Positions 8,354 to 17,198 are shown, counted from the first letter of the stretch. The stretch: 60,598 bases of DNA from Bacteroidota bacterium (GCA_021779665.1 JAJYAG010000018.1:1-60598), one strand, 5' to 3'. Notes: a model not told the origin generated them from the letters alone. A program made the numbers and translations.

Positions 8354-9235
8354 ATGAAAAGAAGTATTCTGTTTATCAGTTTGTTATTGATAGTTTCCGG
8401 CGCAATCTGCCAAAATTATTCAGGAGGGAAGTTGCAGGATAAGCTTACTCTCAAAAGCACAATTATGGGTAAGGATGTGAATTATGCCATTTACCTGCCT
8501 CCCGATTATGATGCTTCTAACAGAAGCTATCCGGTAGTTTATCTGCTGCATGGTTATTCCGACGACCAGACCGGATGGGTGCAGTTTGGCCAGATAGGTT
8601 CGTTATTGGACAAAGCAATAGCCGAACAAAAAATTTCTCCGATGATTATCGTTATGCCCGACGGTGGAGTCGCATGGTATATGAACGATTACCAGAACAA
8701 GGTTCGTTTTGAAGATATGTTCGTCCAGGAGTTTATACCAGCAATTGAAAAACAATACAGAATCAAGAGCAAAAAAGAATTCCGCGGAATTGCAGGTCTC
8801 TCGATGGGAGGCTTCGGTTCTCTTTACTTATCGTTAAAACATCCTGACATGTTTACCGCATGTGCTCCTTTGAGTGCCGGGATATTTACAGATGCCGAAA
8901 TTACCGCCATGTCCGAAAATCAATATAACCAGTATTTTGGTCCTGTATACGGCACAAACAAAGGCGAAGCCCGTTTAACTGACCATTGGAGAAAGACAAA
9001 TATTATTGATGTTGTCAAAACCATTCCTGAAGCCAATATAAAAAGTGTGAGAATTTATATGGATTGTGGCGACAAAGATTTTCTGATCCGTGGAAACTGC
9101 GAAACGCATCTGCTGATGAAAGATCTGGGAATTCCTCATGAATTCAGGGTACGTGAAGGCAGTCACACCTGGGGGTACTGGCGGACTGGTATTATCGATG
9201 CATTGGCTTTTATTTCGCAAAGTTTTACGAGATAA
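8354..9235 (+). CDS. Secreted esterase (PF00756-type alpha/beta hydrolase)
   Basis: The 293-residue protein has a signal peptide (MKRSILFISLLLIVSGAICQ) and the fold of the putative esterase/CE1-like family. VVYLLHGYSDD carries the oxyanion region, GLSMGG holds nucleophile Ser150, DCGDKDF the probable acidic residue, and REGSHTWGYW the catalytic His271. Related enzymes cleave acyl or feruloyl esters of polysaccharides, or formylglutathione-like thioesters; the exported location favours the former. It follows DUF4349 closely and is closed by a strong stem-loop. Substrate unknown. Confidence 0.87.
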   Translation: MKRSILFISLLLIVSGAICQNYSGGKLQDKLTLKSTIMGKDVNYAIYLPPDYDASNRSYPVVYLLHGYSDDQTGWVQFGQIGSLLDKAIAEQKISPMIIVMPDGGVAWYMNDYQNKVRFEDMFVQEFIPAIEKQYRIKSKKEFRGIAGLSMGGFGSLYLSLKHPDMFTACAPLSAGIFTDAEITAMSENQYNQYFGPVYGTNKGEARLTDHWRKTNIIDVVKTIPEANIKSVRIYMDCGDKDFLIRGNCETHLLMKDLGIPHEFRVREGSHTWGYWRTGIIDALAFISQSFTR

Positions 9236-9256
9236 ATCAGTATTAAAGATAATTAC

Positions 9257-9290
9257 GCTTCGACTTTATCTATCTGGTTAAAGTCGAAGC
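9257..9290 (+). terminator. Stem-loop after esterase gene
   Basis: A perfect inverted repeat with 12-base arms (GCTTCGACTTTA / TAAAGTCGAAGC) and a 10-base loop lies 21 bases after the esterase stop and is followed by CATTTTAGT. It probably ends the DUF4349-esterase transcript. Confidence 0.6.
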
Positions 9291-9303
9291 CATTTTAGTA
9301 AAG

Positions 9304-9393
9304 AATTGTCGATAGTCCATAGTCGATAGTCCATAGAGAACAGCCGAATATCCGGCAACTGGATAATCTAACCCGCAACCCATAACCCGTAAC
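9304..9393. repeat. Degenerate phrase-repeat spacer
   Basis: The phrase GTCGATAGTCCATA is repeated twice, and the other half reads CTAACCCGCAACCCATAACCCGTAACTC. It is one of several such low-complexity spacers in this window, each built of short near-repeats. No coding potential is seen. It lies between the esterase terminator and the end of the DUF454 gene. Confidence 0.5.
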
Positions 9394-9762
9394 TCATTCC
9401 TTCCTTAACGTTTTGACCATCAGAATAGCCACTGTTCCAATAACGCCCGAGAGAACAACTATAATTTTAACGGTTGTATTTTCAATAAAAAGTCCTGCCG
9501 ACAAACCAATCATTGTCCACATCATGGTTAAGGCAATTATTTTCGATTTCAGAGGCATTGCCCTGTATTTTCTGTAATTATGGATATACTTTCCAAAAAT
9601 GCGGTGGCGTAAAAGCCAATTATACATTTTATCCGAACTTTTGACATAACAGGCTGCGGCACCTAACAAAAAAACTGTTGTAGGAAGTCCGGGAACAAAA
9701 ATTCCCACAACTCCCAGGCTAAGAGAAATGGATCCGGCTACAACCAACAGTGCTTTGATCAT
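9394..9762 (-). CDS. DUF454/YbaN-like inner membrane protein
   Basis: 122 residues matching the YbaN (DUF454) family. An N-terminal helix contains LGVVGIFVPGLPTT, the family signature VGI.GP.LPTTPF-like segment. ACYVKSSDKMYNWLLRHRIFGKYI then corresponds to the conserved cytoplasmic loop (RHR.FG), and two more helices (residues about 75-117) close the protein. Function is unknown; these are small inner-membrane proteins. It is the only minus-strand gene inside cluster A, so it is probably unrelated to the cytochrome genes around it. The start ATG at 9762 is well supported because the signature begins soon after. Confidence 0.87.
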   Translation of the reverse strand: MIKALLVVAGSISLSLGVVGIFVPGLPTTVFLLGAAACYVKSSDKMYNWLLRHRIFGKYIHNYRKYRAMPLKSKIIALTMMWTMIGLSAGLFIENTTVKIIVVLSGVIGTVAILMVKTLRKE

Positions 9763-9916
9763 TTTTAAATTTTATCTTAACAAACATCAGAAAATAAAAT
9801 TGGTTAAAAGAAATGTAAAAAATAACCATGTATAGTTATTCTCATCAATTGATTGAACAATTTTCAATTTATTTCCTTTATATACAAACCTTTCTTCTAA
9901 TCATAATATCTGAAAA

Positions 9917-10798
9917 ATGACCAGGTTATATTTGCTTGTCGCTGCCTCATTGTTAACCCTATTAACAGCCAAAGGACAGGACCTTGAAAAGCTTCTTGAT
10001 GAATCCACCGGAAATGGTGTAAATTATGTTTCAGCAACTTTTAAATCAACGCGTATTGTGAATGGCCACTCTGTGGAACGAATGTCCGAAGGGCAGCTCG
10101 ATTTCAGAATATCGCACCGTTTCGGGCAATTGAACACTGGCGCGTATAACCTCTGGGGTTTGGATCAGGCGAATATACATTTCAGCCTCGAATACGGAAT
10201 TACCAACTGGGTTATGGTGGGTGTCGGGAGGGGAACATACGAAAAAACTTTCGATGGTTTTACAAAGTTCTCGATCCTGCGGCAAAGTACCGGCGAAAGG
10301 AAGATGCCCATTAGTGTTTCTTATTTCACCAGCATGGCCGTGAATACTTTAAAGTGGGAAGTGCCCAATACAACGCTTCCTTTCTGGGATCGCACCAGCT
10401 TTGTGCATCAGCTGCTGATTGGACGTAAATTTAATGAAAGGTTTTCTTTCGAACTGAATCCTACTTTTGTTCACCGGAACATGGTAGCCACAGAACTCGA
10501 TCCAAACGATCTTTTTTCAATGGGTGCAGGTGCACGCTTGAAACTATCGAAAAGAGTATCCATCAATGTAGAATATTATTATGTTTTGCCTCCGATGAAC
10601 GATTACCGTAGCCAGAAGACTTACGATCCTCTGTCGGTTGGTTTCGATATAGAGACAGGTGGACACGTTTTCCAGCTTTTTTTGTCTAATTCGCTGGCTA
10701 TGATTGAAAAAGGGTTTATTGGCGAAACTACAGGTAATTGGGCCGATAGCGGTATTCATTTTGGCTTTAATGTTTCCCGCGTTTTTGCTCTAAAATAG
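9917..10798 (+). CDS. DUF5777 outer-membrane beta-barrel protein (copy A)
   Basis: 293 residues with a signal peptide (cleavage near LTAKGQ) and alternating amphipathic strands, including ISHRFG, INVEYYYVLPP and a C-terminal IHFGFNVSRVF. It matches the DUF5777 family of predicted barrels. A second copy of identical length lies at 53552-54433. Both share an HRFG motif near residue 85-90, a LEYGIT/FNYGVT turn, a RKF.E..SF..(N/A)P.F core and a G.HVFQLF/ATHAFQVF strand. In both places the gene sits among cytochrome and OB-fold genes, so a role alongside envelope electron transfer is inferred. No enzymatic residues are evident. Confidence 0.78.
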   Translation: MTRLYLLVAASLLTLLTAKGQDLEKLLDESTGNGVNYVSATFKSTRIVNGHSVERMSEGQLDFRISHRFGQLNTGAYNLWGLDQANIHFSLEYGITNWVMVGVGRGTYEKTFDGFTKFSILRQSTGERKMPISVSYFTSMAVNTLKWEVPNTTLPFWDRTSFVHQLLIGRKFNERFSFELNPTFVHRNMVATELDPNDLFSMGAGARLKLSKRVSINVEYYYVLPPMNDYRSQKTYDPLSVGFDIETGGHVFQLFLSNSLAMIEKGFIGETTGNWADSGIHFGFNVSRVFALK

Positions 10799-10838
10799 AA
10801 ATGTTCAGAGTTTTTTAGTCTAACAAAAAAATCAAAAT

Positions 10839-11384
10839 ATGAAGAAAATTTTTGTCCTCTTGCTTTCCGTTTTAAGTGTTTATGCAGCAAATGCGCAAAA
10901 GTATATCTCGAAGAACGGACATGTTTCATTTTACTCGAGTACACCAATTGAGAATATTGAGGCTAATAACAATCAGGCTGCAAGCATTCTAGATGCGTCC
11001 ACGGGCGAACTTGTGTTTAATGTTCTCATTAAATCGTTTGAATTTAAAAATGCCCTGATGCAGGAGCATTTTAACGAAAATTACATGGAATCGGATAAGT
11101 TTCCCAAAGCTTCCTTTAAAGGAAAAATAACCAATATATCAGCTGTCAGTTTTTCAAAAGATGGCTGTTATAATGTTGATGTAACCGGTGATTTGACTAT
11201 ACATGGAGTAACAAAACCTGTAACGGCTAAAGGATCCATTTCAGTAAAGGGCGAAACAGTCTCAGCTGAATCAAAATTTTTGGTTCAACCTTCGGATTAC
11301 AATATTCAAATTCCTAAATTGGTCGAAGGAAAAATTGCCAAACAGATTGAAGTGAGAATTGATCTCACCTATTCCAAAATGTAA
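10839..11384 (+). CDS. YceI-family periplasmic protein
   Basis: 181 residues with a signal peptide (MKKIFVLLLSVLSVYAANAQ) followed by a YceI lipocalin-like domain: GHVSFYSSTPIENIEANN at the N-terminus, the F.F.NALMQEHFNENYMES.KFP.ASFKG core, and VTGDLTIHGVTKPVT, a signature stretch of the family. YceI proteins bind polyprenyl or isoprenoid quinone-like lipids, and some accompany cytochrome b561 genes. That fits a quinone-linked electron-transfer setting, but the ligand here is inferred only. It follows the DUF5777 gene by 40 bases and precedes the OB-fold gene by 5, so the three look like an operon. Confidence 0.9.
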   Translation: MKKIFVLLLSVLSVYAANAQKYISKNGHVSFYSSTPIENIEANNNQAASILDASTGELVFNVLIKSFEFKNALMQEHFNENYMESDKFPKASFKGKITNISAVSFSKDGCYNVDVTGDLTIHGVTKPVTAKGSISVKGETVSAESKFLVQPSDYNIQIPKLVEGKIAKQIEVRIDLTYSKM

Positions 11385-11389
11385 GATTT

Positions 11390-11812
11390 ATGAAAAAGTG
11401 GATTTTAATTTTAGTGTTCATTTTTGTTGCTGGAGCCATTGCTTTGTATTTTTATGCCTTTAAAAAGCCACAACGTACCGCAGCTTCCGAAAAAGCAGTT
11501 TATACCATTTCGGCTAAAGACCTGACAACTGAATTTGAAACAGATGAAAATGCCGCCAATACCAGGTATCTCAACAAAGTTATAAAGGTCTACGGCATTG
11601 TTGCCGGAGTTTCTGAAAGTGAAGAAGAAGTGTCGGTTACATTAAAGGATGGAGGCAGCAGCGCAGGTGTAACCTGCAGTTTCGAAAAAGAATCGGTTGA
11701 TAAAAGCAAACTGCAACCAGGTCAGAAACTCTTTATCAAAGGTATCTGTTCAGGTTTTTTATTGGATGTGGTGCTCAATAAGTGTGCGCTGGATATAGAA
11801 GCTGAAAAATGA
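11390..11812 (+). CDS. Membrane-anchored OB-fold protein (tRNA_anti-like, copy A)
   Basis: 140 residues: an uncleaved N-terminal helix (about 4-24) then an OB-fold domain of the 'tRNA_anti-like' type. It shows AKDLTTEFETDENAANTRYLNKVIKVYGIV, strands carrying VSVTLKDGG and VTCSF, then LQPGQKLFIKGICSGF.LDV.L..C. It would hang in the periplasm. A paralogue with the same plan lies at 55727-56173, where the KY.NKVIEVSG..A.I and VKIGSSVRIKGVLIGFD segments align. Such OB-fold proteins recur beside YceI and cytochrome genes in Bacteroidota; their ligand is unknown. It is the last gene of the DUF5777-YceI unit. Confidence 0.75.
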   Translation: MKKWILILVFIFVAGAIALYFYAFKKPQRTAASEKAVYTISAKDLTTEFETDENAANTRYLNKVIKVYGIVAGVSESEEEVSVTLKDGGSSAGVTCSFEKESVDKSKLQPGQKLFIKGICSGFLLDVVLNKCALDIEAEK

Positions 11813-11827
11813 AAGTTTCCAGATATT

Positions 11828-12793
11828 TTAACGCTTCAGGAAACCAGGGCTGATTATTAGGTCAATTTCCCTGAAGGTTTTAATTTGCAGCGCTTTGTCC
11901 TTTGCCGAATATGCTTTTCTTCCCTGAAGGTTTGTAAATACATGCAGATCAGAATCAACCATCCTGATATCCGGTTTCTCTCCGCCTGATGTACTTATTC
12001 CCTTATAAAGAAGAACTGCACTGTAAGGATCGGCCGAAGGATCTTTTAACGATTTATATACCGTAAGATTTAACCCTGTTGGTAATTGAATACCGTCTTC
12101 AAGTTTTTTGCGCGTAATATTAAGCAAATCCTGTAATTCGTTCAGACTTTCCTGAGGGCGGTATTGATAATAATGTCCCATCTCCTTCGGATCCAGGCTG
12201 GTCTCGGTATAACTGATAACCGGTCCTACAATATTTACAAGGGAAAGCAATTTGGAGGATGCTATAATAATTGGATCCACAAAAATTACCTGGTTAGGCA
12301 TGTTGCCTGTTGAAAAGGCTCCGGTATAAATCAGGTTAAGAATTAATGGTCCGGCAGTAGATGAGCCTATCACGCTTATATTTTTATATCCCAGGTTTTT
12401 TAAGCGGTTAAATTCATCCAGAATAGGTTTTTGCCAATCGTGCCAGTTTGCTTTTTTAAATTCTTCGTAACTTCTCCCATGACCGCCCAATAATACCTGT
12501 GAAGTCATGAAATGCCCCACCGAGTCGGACCAATGCCTGAACTCATCCCACTCCCAGGTTGTTGCGCTATATCCATGAACTGCAATAACCACCGGGGATA
12601 GAAGTTGTAGCTGAGTGGGGGTGGGATATGCATACGAAACCAGGTATTTTTCGGGATGTGCAATAGAAGGATCAGGAAGAGCACCACCATCGATCATGGT
12701 GCTTTTATCAATATCAGGTTCTTTGTTGCACGATTGAAGCAAAATTGCAAATACTCCAATCACTATGATAAAAAATGAAAAGATTTTTTTCAT
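11828..12793 (-). CDS. Alpha/beta hydrolase lipoprotein
   Basis: 321 residues starting at ATG 12793. The frame is open further upstream, but only the MKKIFSFFIIVIGVFAILLQSC start gives a lipoprotein signal, and it begins two bases after the upstream gene's stop. VIAVHGYSATTWEWDEF is the oxyanion-hole strand, VIGSSTAGPLILNLIY contains the nucleophile in a G-x-S-x-x-G-like elbow, and SDLHVFTNL near the C-terminus offers the catalytic His. It is probably a serine hydrolase tethered in the envelope. It is co-transcribed with the small barrel-like protein upstream. Substrate unknown. Confidence 0.75.
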   Translation of the reverse strand: MKKIFSFFIIVIGVFAILLQSCNKEPDIDKSTMIDGGALPDPSIAHPEKYLVSYAYPTPTQLQLLSPVVIAVHGYSATTWEWDEFRHWSDSVGHFMTSQVLLGGHGRSYEEFKKANWHDWQKPILDEFNRLKNLGYKNISVIGSSTAGPLILNLIYTGAFSTGNMPNQVIFVDPIIIASSKLLSLVNIVGPVISYTETSLDPKEMGHYYQYRPQESLNELQDLLNITRKKLEDGIQLPTGLNLTVYKSLKDPSADPYSAVLLYKGISTSGGEKPDIRMVDSDLHVFTNLQGRKAYSAKDKALQIKTFREIDLIISPGFLKR

Positions 12794-12795
12794 GG

Positions 12796-13338
12796 CTATA
12801 ATATTTTGTAGCTGATACTCAACTGGTAAAACAAAGGAAACAAAGTACCCGGCCCCGAAAGTCCGTCGCCTGTTATAAGGTTGTACCCAAATGATAGTGA
12901 TGGCCTCACAGGAACTTTCAGATTGAGAGTTATACCTCCTTCCAGAGAGCATAGCGCTGAGTTATTGGGCAAATCGTCAAATAAAGGACTTTCGAGATTT
13001 GCATGAAAAAATCCTCCGTTCAACCGGACAATCGGATTAATTATTTTAGTGCGGCGGAAGTTATACTGTATTGTGGCCAGATAATTATCCTGTTTTATAG
13101 CGTTTGAACCCAGAGCTGTTCCCAGGCGACTGGTGACATAACTTACTCCTAAATGAAGTCTTTGGTCCCAAAGTTTTGAGCTTGTGAAGTCAGCAGTTAT
13201 GCCATTTTCAAAATAAAGATTATGGGTTTTCTGCAACCTTATTCCGGCGGTAATTTCCTTTTCCTGTCCTTCAACTCTCTGAATGAATGAAAAAATCAAA
13301 ATCAGGCAAGGCATCCCTAATTTAAGCAGGTTTTTCAT
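12796..13338 (-). CDS. Small secreted outer-membrane beta-barrel-like protein
   Basis: 180 residues with a signal peptide (cleavage near RVEGQ) and about eight amphipathic strands (GIRLQKTHNLYFENGI, LHLGVSYVTSRLG, NYLATIQYNFRR, PSLSFGYNLITG, FYQLSISYKIL), which is a pattern of small outer-membrane barrels. The family is not recognised. The stop is two bases before the hydrolase start, so the two proteins probably act together in the outer membrane. Confidence 0.6.
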   Translation of the reverse strand: MKNLLKLGMPCLILIFSFIQRVEGQEKEITAGIRLQKTHNLYFENGITADFTSSKLWDQRLHLGVSYVTSRLGTALGSNAIKQDNYLATIQYNFRRTKIINPIVRLNGGFFHANLESPLFDDLPNNSALCSLEGGITLNLKVPVRPSLSFGYNLITGDGLSGPGTLFPLFYQLSISYKIL

Positions 13339-13423
13339 TGGTATAGGGTAATAGTGAAACTTAGAAAGCTTCTTAGTGTTTCAAATTTAAGAAATAAGAA
13401 GGTTAAAAGAAAGTGCCCTGATT

Positions 13424-14650
13424 TTATTTTTTTCTGAATAACAGCGAGCTGTCGCCGTAACTTAAAAACCTGAAATCGTTAGCAAGTGCATAGCTGTAAA
13501 TCTGTTTCCAGTCACTTCCCACGAAAGCACTTACAAGCAGCAATAAAGTGCTTTTAGGCTGATGGAAGTTGGTGACCAGGGCCTTGGCACTTCGGATCTC
13601 ATAACCCGGAACAATCATAATTTTTGTTTTTGCATGGAAAGTATCCATTTTGTTCTTTGCCATATGTTTCAGTAATATTTCCATGGCATCCGGGTAACTT
13701 ATATTGCCGGTTAAAGAATAGGGTTCCCACTGCCCAAGCTCGGAATGGGTAATGTCAGGATTGGTCCAGATTTTTAAAGCAAGCCAGTATAGGCTTTCAA
13801 GTGTGCGCAACGAAGTGGTTCCAACTGAAACAACTTCGCTGTTATTTTTCAATAATTCCAGAGTTTTTGCCGAAACCGAAAAGAATTCGCTGTGCATTTC
13901 GTGCTCACTAACACTCTCGGTTTGAACCGGCTTAAAGGTCCCCGCACCAACATGCAGGGTTACTTCTGTTGTTGAAATATCTTTCTGCCGAAGCCTTTCA
14001 AACACTTCTCCTGTAAAATGAAGGCCGGCTGTAGGAGCTGCAACCGATCCTTCGCGAAGGGAATACACCGTTTGATATCGCTCTTTGTCAATATCTTCGG
14101 AGTTCCGGTTGAGATAAGGTGGGATAGGAGTCTCACCCGTAAGTTCCAGAATCTGAGCAAATGTAATTTCCTTATCCCAACGGAATTCAATAATAAGCTG
14201 GTTGACTGATTGTTCTTTTTTGATGGCTTCCAGTAATATTTTTCCCTGGGGCGTTTCTATTTCCTTTTTTAAAGTACCCTCTTTCCATTTTTTCAGGTTA
14301 CCAGCAAAACAAACCCAGGTACACGACCGGGTCGACTGAAGTGCAAAAAGGTAATCAGAAGGAAGGTATGGTTCAAGACAAAAAATTTCTATAATAGCTC
14401 CTGTTGGTTTCTGAAAAAAGAGTCTTGAGTGAATTACCCTGGTATTGTTCACCACCAACAGATCGTTAGCGAACAGGTGTTTCGGAAGATTGAGGAATAT
14501 ATCTTCGGCAATAACTCCTTCTCTGTAGATGAGTAATTTAGAATTATCTCTTTCTTCCAGCGGATATTTTGCTATCCTACTGTCGGGCAGATCGTAATCG
14601 TACTCACTAATGCTTATTTTTGACTGAAGTGGCGATGTATTTTGAATCAT
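13424..14650 (-). CDS. queA: S-adenosylmethionine:tRNA ribosyltransferase-isomerase
   Basis: 408 residues of the QueA family, which transfers the ribosyl part of SAM to preQ1 in tRNA to make epoxyqueuosine. Family hallmarks seen: SEYDYDLPDSRIAKYPLEERDNSKLL at the N-terminus, NNTRVIHSRL, AAPTAGLHFT in the middle (the strongest signature), LHVGAGTFKPV, and NFHQPKSTLLLLVSAF near the C-terminus. Length is slightly above the usual 340-360. It stands alone, divergent from the DUF2027-Smr gene. Other queuosine genes are not in the window. Confidence 0.95.
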   Translation of the reverse strand: MIQNTSPLQSKISISEYDYDLPDSRIAKYPLEERDNSKLLIYREGVIAEDIFLNLPKHLFANDLLVVNNTRVIHSRLFFQKPTGAIIEIFCLEPYLPSDYLFALQSTRSCTWVCFAGNLKKWKEGTLKKEIETPQGKILLEAIKKEQSVNQLIIEFRWDKEITFAQILELTGETPIPPYLNRNSEDIDKERYQTVYSLREGSVAAPTAGLHFTGEVFERLRQKDISTTEVTLHVGAGTFKPVQTESVSEHEMHSEFFSVSAKTLELLKNNSEVVSVGTTSLRTLESLYWLALKIWTNPDITHSELGQWEPYSLTGNISYPDAMEILLKHMAKNKMDTFHAKTKIMIVPGYEIRSAKALVTNFHQPKSTLLLLVSAFVGSDWKQIYSYALANDFRFLSYGDSSLLFRKK

Positions 14651-14703
14651 ATTTCTTTTAAACCCGCAAAAATATCTAAATTTATCCCCTTAAAATTATA
14701 ATA

Positions 14704-15786
14704 ATGACATTTAAAGCAGGCGACAAAGTAAAATTTTTGAACGATGTAGGTGGCGGTACTATTACCAAAGTCGTTAAAGAACAGGCATACGTAATGATAG
14801 ACGATGGTTTCGATATTCCGGTGCCCTTATCGCAACTTGTTAAAATAGGCTCTGAACTCCCCGTTGAAAAGGACGACAAACCTGTGATGACCAAGACAGA
14901 GCAGAAAAAAGTCAAACAGGAAGAAAAGAAAGTTCCTGTACCGGTTTCTGTTCCTGAAGACGACTTTGAAGAAGATTTCTCCCAACAGGATGAACCTGGT
15001 TCTTTAGGCGATTTTGGTACTTTGAATATGTTGCTGGGCTTTGTTTCCGAAGATTCAAAAAAGGATGGCAGGCTTTACCATGCTTTCCTGATTAACGACT
15101 GCCTGTACCGCTCGCTTTATACATTCTCGGTTACCGAACAGGGACACTATCGGACCATTAACGCCGGAATGCTGGAAAACGAAACCAAAGTTTTTCTTCA
15201 AACTTTCAAAGCCAAAGATTTTTCGCAGATTCAATCCATCCATATTGAAGGCATTTTCTACAAGAAAACTTCTTATATCCCACACGAACCGCTTGTTTAT
15301 AAATTGGCAGTCGATACCTTCAAATTTTCCGACCCTGATAATTATACCGATAACGACTATTTCGACGAAAAGGCTTACGTGATCAATATTACCGAAATGG
15401 ATTTGCTTGCCGAAATTGAAAAAGCCTCCCAACATGAGCAGGCACTTCTCAAAGGGAAGGAATTTAAGGATGTTGCCCGTGTTAAGCAGATAAAAGTGGC
15501 CGCTGAAAGCGAAGAGGTGGATTTGCATATTGAAGAACTCACCGACGATCATAAGTCGCTAGAACCCTCAGAAATAATCGATATTCAAATGAGCAAATTC
15601 CATATTGCTCTGGAAGGTGCCATCAGGAACAATACCAAAAGGATTATTTTTATTCATGGCGTTGGAAACGGTAAGTTAAAATTTGAAATCCGCAAAGCCC
15701 TCGATACCCAATATAAAAAATACCGCTATCAGGATGCCTCCTTCAAAGAATATGGCTACGGGGCAACCATGGTGATGCTGAAATAG
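14704..15786 (+). CDS. DUF2027 domain protein with C-terminal Smr domain
   Basis: 360 residues. The N-terminal DUF2027-type beta domain begins FKAGDKVKFLNDVGGGTITKVV and runs into a charged linker (about 60-95, Lys/Glu rich). A central domain follows, and then a C-terminal Smr domain (about 275-360): EVDLHIEELTDDH, KFHIALEGAI and RIIFIHGVGNGKLKFEIRKAL, with the conserved HGxGxG. Smr domains are nucleases or nucleic-acid binders found at the MutS2 C-terminus. This Bacteroidota arrangement is common, but its cellular role is not established. The ATG is 53 bases from the divergent queA start. Confidence 0.88.
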   Translation: MTFKAGDKVKFLNDVGGGTITKVVKEQAYVMIDDGFDIPVPLSQLVKIGSELPVEKDDKPVMTKTEQKKVKQEEKKVPVPVSVPEDDFEEDFSQQDEPGSLGDFGTLNMLLGFVSEDSKKDGRLYHAFLINDCLYRSLYTFSVTEQGHYRTINAGMLENETKVFLQTFKAKDFSQIQSIHIEGIFYKKTSYIPHEPLVYKLAVDTFKFSDPDNYTDNDYFDEKAYVINITEMDLLAEIEKASQHEQALLKGKEFKDVARVKQIKVAAESEEVDLHIEELTDDHKSLEPSEIIDIQMSKFHIALEGAIRNNTKRIIFIHGVGNGKLKFEIRKALDTQYKKYRYQDASFKEYGYGATMVMLK

Positions 15787-15874
15787 TGGTTAGTGCTTAG
15801 GTAATAGGCATTAGGAGAGAAAATAAATTTCTGTATTCCCTAAAGCCTAGACTCTAACAGCTAAATCCCTCTTC
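15786..15874. repeat. Degenerate inverted phrase-repeat spacer
   Basis: The left half is rich in TTAGG-type phrases (GTGCTTAGGTAATAGGCATTAGG) and the right half in CCTAA-type phrases (CCCTAAAGCCTAGACTCTAACAGC), making a long imperfect inverted repeat between two converging genes. It could also act as a bidirectional terminator. Confidence 0.45.
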
Positions 15875-17131
15875 TTAAAACATCCAACCCAGATAAACCT
15901 GTGCATTAAACCGGTGTCTGTATTCGCTTGCCCTGTATTGATCGTAAGCGTACCCGGTTAAGGTGCGGAGCAATAAATGAGAGGCGATACGATGCTGAAA
16001 ATCTATCCTGACCTGATAACTATTCAGATTATATAGCTCGTAAATGCCGGCATTGTTAGGGAAATAATCAGGTGAAATACCGTACCCCAACATTCCTCCA
16101 AGATAATTATATTGTGAACTGTATTTTCGTGCAAATCCAAAGTAGGAATGATAAATATCGCCACCAATAACCGATAAATAGGGTCTGAAAGAAAACCACC
16201 AAGACTGGTGATATTTACTCAAAGATCCGGTATATACCCAGATATCCACAAACTCGTTATAGTAAAGATAACGGGCACCCAATGATGTTTCCCAGCCCTT
16301 GGGAAATGTTTTGAATAATTCCAGTCCTCCACGATGCCTTGGAAAAAGCTCTCCATCGGAAAAACCGTAGTTTACATAGGCATAATAACCTTTTCCCAGG
16401 AATGGATAAGCATCCAGCTCATATTGAACAGCACCCGGGTCGAAAAGCTTTCCGTTGCCGGGTATTAATTGTCCGGCATTGACTTTGGCAATTGCCGTTC
16501 CCCATTTACCATCGCGTTGATACTGCAGCGAAGTAACATGCCACCGGCGGGTATAAGGCTTACGGTAAAACTCAAAGCTATGTTCTACAATTAACCTGTT
16601 ACGATAAGTGCCCTGGCGCGTTTGTTTCAGTAAATCCTGCACTTCAACATTCATTGGGTGAACTTTTAACAGGGAATCAAGGGTAGATTTAGCGCAGGGT
16701 ATATCAACCGCGCACAGGCAGGCTTTGGTTTTTTTAACGAAGAGTTCGTAATTATTTGGAATTTTCGACAGCGCGGTATCGCAAACAGCTACAGCTTTAT
16801 CGCAATTATTGCTCCAGGTTTCCACATCTGCCAGGGCAAGATAGGCATCGGTATTGAAGGCATCTTGCTTTAAGACTACTCTGAGATGATACCGGGCCGA
16901 ATCGAATTTATGTTCCCAGGAGAAAGTACGGGCCAGCAGAATTCTTGCATCGTGGTAATTGTTGTTTTTGGCAAGTACCTGGTGACAAAGCTTTCGGGCA
17001 ATGTTATAGTTACCTGCAAAAGCTTCATTACGGGCTAGCTCGAAAAGCTTGTCGGGATCGGTCTCCTGCGAAAACAACAGATTCGTATTCAGAAATAAAA
17101 GTATAGCAATAATGCTGGCTGTTAGCTTCAT
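15875..17131 (-). CDS. TPR-containing YaiO-family outer membrane beta-barrel protein
   Basis: 418 residues: signal peptide (cleavage near LLFSQ), TPR-like helical repeats at about residues 25-165 (ARNEAFAGNYNIARKLCHQVL, ARILLARTFSWEHKFDSARYHL, AYLALADVETWSNNCDKAVAVC), then a YaiO-type beta-barrel from about 185. Barrel landmarks are EHSFEFYRKPYTRRWHVTSLQYQRDGKWGT and a C-terminal strand ending GWMF, with the terminal Phe typical of barrels assembled by Bam. YaiO proteins are outer-membrane proteins of uncertain function, often linked with surface polysaccharide or glycosyltransferase genes. No such neighbour exists here. It is divergent from the thioesterase. Confidence 0.85.
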   Translation of the reverse strand: MKLTASIIAILLFLNTNLLFSQETDPDKLFELARNEAFAGNYNIARKLCHQVLAKNNNYHDARILLARTFSWEHKFDSARYHLRVVLKQDAFNTDAYLALADVETWSNNCDKAVAVCDTALSKIPNNYELFVKKTKACLCAVDIPCAKSTLDSLLKVHPMNVEVQDLLKQTRQGTYRNRLIVEHSFEFYRKPYTRRWHVTSLQYQRDGKWGTAIAKVNAGQLIPGNGKLFDPGAVQYELDAYPFLGKGYYAYVNYGFSDGELFPRHRGGLELFKTFPKGWETSLGARYLYYNEFVDIWVYTGSLSKYHQSWWFSFRPYLSVIGGDIYHSYFGFARKYSSQYNYLGGMLGYGISPDYFPNNAGIYELYNLNSYQVRIDFQHRIASHLLLRTLTGYAYDQYRASEYRHRFNAQVYLGWMF

Positions 17132-17149
17132 TTGATATTTTGTTTAAAA

Positions 17150-17198
17150 CAAAAATACAAGAATTATATCAAAGAAAGTGTCAGCACTTCTATATTTG
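17150..17198. promoter_or_regulatory. Divergent -7 boxes between YaiO and thioesterase genes
   Basis: On the plus strand, TATATTTG at 17191-17198 fits TAnnTTTG and lies 25 bases before the thioesterase ATG. On the minus strand, TATTTTTG (complement of 17150-17157) fits the same box for the YaiO gene. Neither has a TTTG at the ideal -33 spacing, so both calls are tentative. Confidence 0.4.

Noticed and set aside
12794-12952. Longer N-terminus for the alpha/beta hydrolase.
   Set aside because: It would overlap the upstream gene by about 50 codons and hide the lipoprotein signal that begins at 12793.
15055-15552. A 165-codon antisense frame inside the DUF2027-Smr gene, and similar ones across nuo genes.
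   Set aside because: They mirror strongly coding genes on the other strand and have no family features.
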